Assembly (NCBI GenBank): GCA_902791475.1 | Contig: CADAWC010000020.1 | Coordinates: 1 to 64,000 of the forward strand | Direction: 5' to 3' | From: Fibrobacter succinogenes | GTDB lineage: Bacteria > Fibrobacterota > Fibrobacteria > Fibrobacterales > Fibrobacteraceae | Length of the DNA: 64,000 nucleotides | Shown: in pieces, positions 58,137-64,000 of the stretch | Position numbering within the stretch: the stretch's first letter is position 1 | Layout of the letters: each line of letters opens with the position of its first letter | Translations under genes and position numbers: made by a program | The notes under the pieces: generated by a model | The model's database searches: none | What the model was told of the DNA's origin: nothing | The model's input: the letters and a program-made list of their open reading frames with translations, nothing else

Positions 58137-61100
58137 ATGAACAAGTTTGTCAAAATCATCGTCGCTATCTTCCTTGTAGCCTTGATTTGCTACATCCCCT
58201 TTTATATTGTCGTGTTCAAGATCCTCCCCGAACGCGATCCGGACAATCAATTCAACCGCGCCAATATTTTGCAGGTGCTCTCCGGCGAAACCCGCGTCTT
58301 CTATGAAGACGGCGAAAACCTGCTCGGGGCATTCTTCGACGCCAACCACCGCGTTTACGTGCCCTACGGCGATATTCCGGTCAATTTGATCAACGCTCTT
58401 ATCGCGGCCGAAGACTCCCGCTACTGGACCCACAACGGCTACGACCTCAAGGGGTTCATGCGCGCCATGGTCAACAACGTCAAGTCCGGACGAATGAGCC
58501 AGGGAGGTTCCTCGCTCACGCAGCAGGCAGTCAAGAACATTTTTGGTCGTGAAGAACGCAGCATCAAGGAAAAGCTCAAGGAATTTTTGAACGCGCTCCG
58601 CATGGAGAAGCATTTTACCAAGGAAGACATCCTGGAATTTTACCTGAACCAGTTCCACGTTTCGGGTACGGGCAAGGGTGTGGCTATCGCAGCCCAGTAT
58701 TTCTTTAACAAGGAACTCAAGGACCTCACGCTCGCCGAATGCGCCTTCATTGCAGGCTCGGTCAAGGGACCGTTCAACTACGACCCGTTCATCCAGCGCA
58801 CCGAAGAACGCAGGCAAAAGGCAATCGAACGCGGTGAAGCGCGACTCCGCTACGTGCTCGGACGCATGGTCGAAGAAGGCTACATCGAGCAGGCCGACAT
58901 GGACGCAGCCACCGCAAAGCCGCTGGAATTTAACCACGGCAACTTCCGCTTTACCATGAGCACGACGCTTGAACGCCTTGAAGAACGCCTCGACAGCGAC
59001 TATTTCCACGAACTTTTCCAGCAGGAAGGCATCGAAGACTGGCGCAAAGCTCAGCTCGAAATCACGACAACTTTGAACGCCAAGTCGCAGGACGCGGCCA
59101 AGCGCGCATTGCAGACAAACATCAGCAACTTGCAACTACAGCTCGGTGGCTTTGTGCTCCCGAAGGCGCAATTTGCAAACCGCGCCCGCACCGCTCGCAA
59201 GGGCGATTACCTCTACGGCGCCGTGGATAGCGTTTTCTACGATACAACCGGCAGACTGCAATCACTCAAGTTGAACTTCGGACAGCTCAAGGGCATTGTC
59301 ACGGAGCAATCCGTGAATGACTTTGCCAAGCTCGCCGGTGGCGATGTGAACAAGATTCTCGCGACCCAGCTCAAGCCGGGCGCCATTCTCCTCGTAAGCA
59401 TTATCGACGAAACCCCGATTGACGGTTATGCCCAGTGCAAGATTGAAACAGAACCGGTGCTGCAAGGCGCCCTCGTCGCCATCCAGAACGGCAAGGTGCT
59501 CGCAAGCCAGGGCGGTTTCCACAACACAGGATTTGACCGTAGCTTCAAGGCGCTTCGTCAGCTCGGTTCTAGCTGGAAGCCGATTCTTTACGCGCTTGCA
59601 CTCAAGTACCATTGGAACTACCTCGACAATCTCGAAAACGAATTCAACGTCTTCCAGTACGGGAACCAGTTCTACTTCCCGCGCCCAGACCACAAAAACA
59701 AGGGCGATGTCGTAAGCATCGCTTGGGCCGCCACGCGTTCCGAAAACATCGCTAGTATTTGGCTTTTGGAACACCTCATGGACAAGCTCTCGGACAAGGA
59801 ATTCGAAGACGTTGCCCGCGAAAACGGCTTTGCCCGCAATCCGGACGAAGAACGCATCAAGTTCGTGGAACGTTTGCGCGACAAGTTCGGCCTCATGATG
59901 AAGGAAGACGTCAAGCGCGAAATCGAATTCACGAAGGCACGCGATGCACTCGTGGAACGTTATATGAACGACGGCAAGGTATTGCAGGCCCGCGCCGTAC
60001 AGAACTTGCGCTACGGCACGTTTACGGACATTGGTTTGAAACAAGCGAAGCGCGATCCGAAAATCACGAAGTACGTGAACCACAACTTCAAGCGTTACTC
60101 TGAAATCTGGCGTGCCCGCGAAATCCAGGAGCTCGACCCGGATGAATCGACAAAGCTGTTGCCGCTCGATTCCGTACAGCTGATTGAAAACTTTACGCTT
60201 GCCGACTTTAAACGTTTGAACGCCATGATTGAACCGGTCGATAGCGATGCAGATTACTTTGACATGGCTCATCTGCGTTACTGGCCGGATTACCGCCGTG
60301 CGCTTGCGATGGCTGATTACGCCCGCTTTGCAAATGAAATCGGCATCCACCAAAAATTGCAGAAAGTGTTCAGTATGCCGCTCGGCGTGAACGACATTAC
60401 GCTTGCCGAAATCACGACCGCCTACCAGACGCTCCTCACAGGCAAGATTTTCAAATGCAAGGACGCTAACTGGACCGAAGCCTGCTTTATCAAGGAAATC
60501 AAGAACCGCGATGGCCGTACGATTTTCAGGAACAAGATGGAATCAATGACGGTGCTCGACGATACCGTGACAACGCAGATGGGCGTGATGTTGCGCTCCG
60601 TGTTCACGAATGGTACGGCACACAGCCAGCTCACCGCGCTTAGCGTCAAGAATCCTGAAGGCGCATCGAAGCTCCGCTACCCGGTGATGGGCAAGACAGG
60701 TACGACAAATGATTACCGCAACGTGGCGTTCCTTGGAGCGCTCCCGACGTATGTCAAGGAAAAGAACGGCATCGCATTGGATTCCGTGATTGCAATCGGA
60801 AGCTATGTGGGCTTTGACGACAACAAGCCTTTGAAATCGGGACGCACGCGTATTGCAGGCGCCTCGGGTGGTTTGCCGCAGTGGGCTTCTTTTGCGAAGG
60901 AAGAAATAGACATTCTCGGCATCCCGAAGCAAATCGACTTCCTAGACATTTCGATGATCGCCACGGGCGAAGTGCCGCTGATGCTGACAAACGAACGTGG
61001 AGAACTCACGGTGGACCCGATGACCGGTGAAGCTTTGGTGAACGGCGAAAAAGGCCGCCCGCTCCCGTGGCTCGATGTGCCAGGATTCACACCGCCGCAA

Positions 61101-61529
61101 GTACAGAAGATAGCCGCCGAAACAATTGCAAAATCTGGAATTGTCGTGAGCTTGCCGATGCCGCAGACAAACACGCCTCCGCAAACCGGAAACGCAACAG
61201 ATTCCGCGACGGTTAAAGCACAAGAAGCTGCACCCAGTGTCGCACAGCCCGCTACTGCGCAAGCCGAGACTGCGCCAATCACAAGTGCGCCGAAGCCGCA
61301 GCAAGTCATCCCTGCTGATGCAAGGCCAGTTTCAGAAGTCATGAAGGCAGATTCCATCAAGAAGGCAAAGGAAGCCGCAAAGCAGATTCCACTTGATCCG
61401 CAGCAGACATTCACGCCAGTTCAGCCGCCAAAACCGCAGGCCGCCATGCCCAAGGATGATGACTGGGATTTGCCCGAAAACTTCAGCAGCCAAAACGCAT
61501 TCATACCTATCGAAGCCGATGCTGAGTAA
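58137..61529 (+). CDS. Class A penicillin-binding protein (bifunctional PBP1-type)
   Basis: 1130 aa. N-terminal TM (IIVAIFLVALICYIPFYIVVF). The GT51 glycosyltransferase domain has AAEDSRYWTHNGYD (catalytic Glu92), GGSSLTQQAVKN and RMEKHFTKEDILEFYLNQ. In the transpeptidase domain, GSSWKP gives S478-x-x-K481, TRSENIAS the S-x-N, and GKTGTTNDY the KTG. Polymerises and cross-links peptidoglycan. An insertion of ~250 residues of charged helical sequence (about 545-710) lies between S-x-x-K and KTG. The C-terminal ~160 residues are Pro/Ala/Gln-rich, periplasmic. Larger than usual (700-850 aa). Confidence 0.95.
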   Translation: MNKFVKIIVAIFLVALICYIPFYIVVFKILPERDPDNQFNRANILQVLSGETRVFYEDGENLLGAFFDANHRVYVPYGDIPVNLINALIAAEDSRYWTHNGYDLKGFMRAMVNNVKSGRMSQGGSSLTQQAVKNIFGREERSIKEKLKEFLNALRMEKHFTKEDILEFYLNQFHVSGTGKGVAIAAQYFFNKELKDLTLAECAFIAGSVKGPFNYDPFIQRTEERRQKAIERGEARLRYVLGRMVEEGYIEQADMDAATAKPLEFNHGNFRFTMSTTLERLEERLDSDYFHELFQQEGIEDWRKAQLEITTTLNAKSQDAAKRALQTNISNLQLQLGGFVLPKAQFANRARTARKGDYLYGAVDSVFYDTTGRLQSLKLNFGQLKGIVTEQSVNDFAKLAGGDVNKILATQLKPGAILLVSIIDETPIDGYAQCKIETEPVLQGALVAIQNGKVLASQGGFHNTGFDRSFKALRQLGSSWKPILYALALKYHWNYLDNLENEFNVFQYGNQFYFPRPDHKNKGDVVSIAWAATRSENIASIWLLEHLMDKLSDKEFEDVARENGFARNPDEERIKFVERLRDKFGLMMKEDVKREIEFTKARDALVERYMNDGKVLQARAVQNLRYGTFTDIGLKQAKRDPKITKYVNHNFKRYSEIWRAREIQELDPDESTKLLPLDSVQLIENFTLADFKRLNAMIEPVDSDADYFDMAHLRYWPDYRRALAMADYARFANEIGIHQKLQKVFSMPLGVNDITLAEITTAYQTLLTGKIFKCKDANWTEACFIKEIKNRDGRTIFRNKMESMTVLDDTVTTQMGVMLRSVFTNGTAHSQLTALSVKNPEGASKLRYPVMGKTGTTNDYRNVAFLGALPTYVKEKNGIALDSVIAIGSYVGFDDNKPLKSGRTRIAGASGGLPQWASFAKEEIDILGIPKQIDFLDISMIATGEVPLMLTNERGELTVDPMTGEALVNGEKGRPLPWLDVPGFTPPQVQKIAAETIAKSGIVVSLPMPQTNTPPQTGNATDSATVKAQEAAPSVAQPATAQAETAPITSAPKPQQVIPADARPVSEVMKADSIKKAKEAAKQIPLDPQQTFTPVQPPKPQAAMPKDDDWDLPENFSSQNAFIPIEADAE

Positions 61530-61539
61530 CAATTAGTTA

Positions 61540-61625
61540 TCAGCTGTTGGTCATTAGTCAATAGCTTAAGCAGCTGAAGCCATCACGGCTTCTAACAACT
61601 AATGACCAATGACTATTGACTGCAC
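61540..61625. repeat. Inverted TTGGTCATTAGTCAATAG repeat with hairpin, after PBP
   Basis: Left arm GTTGGTCATTAGTCAATAGC (about 61546-61565) and a right arm CTAATGACCAATGACTATTG (inverted) enclose GAAGCC ATCAC GGCTTC (61576-61592, terminator-like). Same tract family as at 57745 and 33440. Confidence 0.65.
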
Positions 61626-61692
61626 TAGGTTTTACACATTCTAATTATTATCTTTGATAACGCAGGAATATTGAACTTTTTCGGAGTGTTTC

Positions 61693-62970
61693 ATGTCTAA
61701 ATCAACGGTTTTCGTTCAGGCAGCCACATTCGCCGCAGCGTTCTCGCTCACCGCATGCATCGGGACAAGTCAATGCCCATCTCCAGACGTAAAGCCCACA
61801 GAAACTCCGTTCACTAAAGTCATCGGGCAAGACACGGTCCAATCCGCAGAAACGCAGACTGGCACGCACACCGAAATGCAGGTCGTCACCGGCGATAGCG
61901 CTTCGCAGATTCTCGACCAATTCAAGCTCTCAACGCCCGACCAGATTTTGACTCCGGAACAAACGCCGACCATTCTCGTACAGACTCGAGTCGATACGGT
62001 CTTGATGATGTTGCCGCCATGCGACAAGACGCATTTTTCGCATTGCACACTCGAAACGACGATGGACCCGTACAAGGCATTCCCAGCACTCGCCAATTAC
62101 GTCTTTAGCTACGCCGACACTCTCAGCCGCGCCGGTCAAACGGACTCCGCCTCCGTCATCTTGAACAGCTTCTCGACTATGGCTCCGATGTGGGAAAAAT
62201 GGCAAGCGCATTCGGACACGCTCCGCGAAGCTTTCGGCAAGCGCCGCGAAGAAAAGGCGAAAGAATTTGAATCGATGGCACTCCAGATTCAGAACATGAA
62301 CCGCGTGCAAGCCTCATACAGCATGGTCGCCGAAACCGCAGACAGTTTGATTGCGCAGCTCGCTCCGGGAGACTCACTTGCAAACTGGGCTAAAGACCAG
62401 AAGAAAATCGCTTATTCAAACACACTCAAGAAGGCATCGAAAGAATTTGACGAAATCAAGGTTCTCGCCGACGAAAAAGCGCAATTCGCCGAAGCCCGCA
62501 AGCAGACCGAAACATTCCGCATCCGCTACCGCGATTTCGAAGACACGCTACAAGTGCAGGCATTCCTGAATCACATCGAAGAGCTCGAAAAGGCGACCAA
62601 CTCCGAAACCGCCAAAATGTGGGAAAAGCAAGACCCCGCCGCAGCACTTGCGAAAGCAGACACGCTCATCGCAAACGAGAAGTTTGACAAGGCAAAGGAT
62701 TTGCTGAACAAACTCAAGACGAGCAAGCTCCGCAAAGAAGCAAACGAAAAGTACATCGCCCTTGCTGATGCTTATTGCAACAAGCAGCGCAAAACGACAT
62801 CGCAAATTTTTGCAAAGTCTCTAAAGCAAACGGACGAAGAAAAGAAAAAGAAACTGCTGAACGACGCCATCGCACCACTCGACAAGTGCCTTGCGGAATT
62901 CCCGGAAACAACGCAGCGCGAGAAAGTCGAAAGCAACAGAAAGTTTATTGAAAAGGAACTCGCCAAGTGA
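61693..62970 (+). CDS. Lipoprotein with helical-repeat domain, unknown function
   Basis: 425 aa. MSKSTVFVQAATFAAAFSLTACIG lipoprotein signal (Cys22), Thr/Pro/Gln linker to about residue 90, then a long helical region with TPR-like helix pairs (AAALAKADTLIANEKFDKAKDLLNKLK, NDAIAPLDKCLAEFPETTQREKVESN). Contains many Ala, Lys, Glu. Possibly an outer-membrane assembly-type lipoprotein, but no family is recognised. GTGA overlap with the next gene indicates an operon. Confidence 0.8.
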   Translation: MSKSTVFVQAATFAAAFSLTACIGTSQCPSPDVKPTETPFTKVIGQDTVQSAETQTGTHTEMQVVTGDSASQILDQFKLSTPDQILTPEQTPTILVQTRVDTVLMMLPPCDKTHFSHCTLETTMDPYKAFPALANYVFSYADTLSRAGQTDSASVILNSFSTMAPMWEKWQAHSDTLREAFGKRREEKAKEFESMALQIQNMNRVQASYSMVAETADSLIAQLAPGDSLANWAKDQKKIAYSNTLKKASKEFDEIKVLADEKAQFAEARKQTETFRIRYRDFEDTLQVQAFLNHIEELEKATNSETAKMWEKQDPAAALAKADTLIANEKFDKAKDLLNKLKTSKLRKEANEKYIALADAYCNKQRKTTSQIFAKSLKQTDEEKKKKLLNDAIAPLDKCLAEFPETTQREKVESNRKFIEKELAK

Positions 62971-63737
62971 CAGAATGGTGGAATTACGCCCAGTACCCGG
63001 CGTTCTTTATTTTGGGTGCAGTCGTAAGCCTCATCAACAGCATCGCAGGCGGAGGTTCCACGCTTAGCCTCCCCATCATGATTTTTCTCGGGCTTCCTGC
63101 GACTGTCGCCAACGGCACAAACCGCATCGGGCTCATCATCGGGAACTTCAGCAGCGCATTCAATCTCGCACGTCACGGCTACCTGAACAAAAAAATTTTC
63201 TTGCAGCTCTTGTTGCCGACAATCTTAGGTGCACTCCTTGGCGCATGCTTCTTGGTTCGCATTGGCGATAAACTATTTCAGGCGATTCTCGCCGTCGTGA
63301 TATGCCTTGTGGTGGTCATGAGCAACTTGCGCAAGGACATTCTCGGAAAGCCCCCTGAGACACCTCCCGAAAAGCTCACCATCAAAGGCGCCCTCGGATT
63401 TTTCGGTATCGCCATATACGGCTGCATTGTGCAGGTGGGTGTCGGTTTTGTACAAATTTTCGGACTCACGCGCTACACGGGCCTTGACCCGATTCACGTG
63501 AACGCCATCAAGAACGCACTCACGAATGTGTTCCTGATCGTAAGCACGGTTGCACTGGGAATTGCCGGAAAAATCGACTGGCCCATCGCCATCATCATGG
63601 CAGCAGGCGCATGGTTTGGCGGCTACCTTGGCAGTTTCACGCAGCGCAAGAAAGGTAACAAGTTCATCCAGCGATTTATCAGCATTTGCAGTATCGGCAT
63701 GGCAATTGCCCTCGTCGTAGATTTGGCCGTAAAATGA
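62967..63737 (+). CDS. TauE/SafE-family membrane transporter
   Basis: 256 aa, eight hydrophobic segments. FILGAVVSLINSIAGGGSTLSLPIMIFLGLPATVANGTNRIGLIIGN is the first TauE repeat (GGG-S-L and NGTNR); GALLGACFLVRIGDKLFQAI is typical too. Exports anions such as sulfite, sulfonates or carboxylates in studied members. Starts with GTG overlapping the lipoprotein stop by 4 bp (GTGA); the function in this operon is unclear. Confidence 0.92.
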   Translation: MTEWWNYAQYPAFFILGAVVSLINSIAGGGSTLSLPIMIFLGLPATVANGTNRIGLIIGNFSSAFNLARHGYLNKKIFLQLLLPTILGALLGACFLVRIGDKLFQAILAVVICLVVVMSNLRKDILGKPPETPPEKLTIKGALGFFGIAIYGCIVQVGVGFVQIFGLTRYTGLDPIHVNAIKNALTNVFLIVSTVALGIAGKIDWPIAIIMAAGAWFGGYLGSFTQRKKGNKFIQRFISICSIGMAIALVVDLAVK

Positions 63738-63816
63738 ACGAACGTACAAACGCCATAAAATTTTATTTCTATCATTAACAAGTAGGCAAAACCATACCAT
63801 ATTCAAAGGGGATTTT

Positions 63817-64000
63817 ATGAAAAAGCTTCACGGACTTTCCCTGTTCACCGCAGCCCTATTGGCAATGACGCAAACCGCCATTGCCCAGTTCAACACACAC
63901 ATAAGCCATAGGCTCATCAGCGGAAAGTCGGTGCAGACGGTAAAAGCGGGAGACTTCATCGAACCTGTCGTTTATGAAATTACGGAACTCAATCGAGTTT
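63817..64000 (+). CDS. Secreted protein, N-terminal part only
   Basis: 61 codons visible before the window end. MKKLHGLSLFTAALLAMTQTAIAQ is a signal peptide with an AIAQ cleavage site; then FNTHISHRLISGKSVQTVKAGDFIEPVVYEI. No domain can be named. AAAGGGGA precedes the ATG by 4-8 bp. The layout (aGD-Iep--Y-) resembles beta-strand repeats seen in Fibrobacter secreted proteins. Confidence 0.7.
   Translation, partial: MKKLHGLSLFTAALLAMTQTAIAQFNTHISHRLISGKSVQTVKAGDFIEPVVYEITELNRV

Overview
The window looks like chromosomal DNA of a Fibrobacter species (F. succinogenes or a close relative). The reasons are the Fibrobacter major paralogous (FISUMP) domains, Ser-rich lipoprotein linkers, a cellulase cluster (GH8, a secreted CBM-like protein, GH5) with T9SS-like C-terminal domains, and a Gram-negative envelope gene set (LPS transport, MCE protein, lipoproteins). 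The species call is inference; no alignment was run.

Layout. 1-3.5 kb: 3' part of pgi, an EAL-type c-di-GMP protein and a small lipoprotein. 3.6-5.9 kb: a collagen-like lipoprotein ending in a histidine-phosphatase domain. 5.9-6.4 kb: four long inverted repeats built on ATGCATATAAA, ahead of a PD-(D/E)XK-like gene. 7.2-16.7 kb: accessory DNA with a MoxR ATPase, four paralogous lipoproteins, dinD, a TfoX-N protein, more lipoproteins, a second array of the ATGCATATAAA repeats, a membrane protein and an acyltransferase. 17-27 kb: a BatD-like protein, the polysaccharide-degradation cluster and a FISUMP lipoprotein. 27.4-33.3 kb: a five-gene peptide ABC importer on the minus strand whose DppB-like permease carries a repeat-containing, lysine-rich insertion. 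33.5-39.9 kb: uvrC, a ZapB-like coiled coil with 42-bp tandem repeats, zapA, a strong 6S RNA candidate, a beta-lactamase-family protein and a DksA-type protein. 39-46 kb: a compact minus-strand operon lptC-lptA-lptB-rpoN-hpf-hprK-mlaD. 46.2-51.5 kb: an island-like block with a decayed RelB/YafQ pair, zinc-ribbon/TM2 membrane proteins and a PIN-toxin module, bounded by two near-identical hairpins. 51.6-64 kb: indolepyruvate oxidoreductase, a flavodiiron protein, a GGDEF protein, tRNA-Ser(GCU), a class A penicillin-binding protein, a lipoprotein, a TauE-type transporter and the start of a secreted protein.

The genes fall into functional groups: cellulose attack and uptake (GH8/GH5, secreted CBM-like protein, peptide importer), envelope biogenesis (Lpt, MCE, PBP, lipoproteins), global regulation (RpoN, HPF, HprK, DksA, 6S RNA, c-di-GMP enzymes) and accessory or decaying modules. 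Intergenic DNA is rich in dispersed palindromic repeats, and many operon ends have clear intrinsic terminators.

The most unusual items are the two ATGCATATAAA inverted-repeat arrays, the in-gene 30-bp palindrome of dinD with copies abutting two stop codons, the DppB insertion, the collagen/phosphatase fusion and the 6S RNA candidate.
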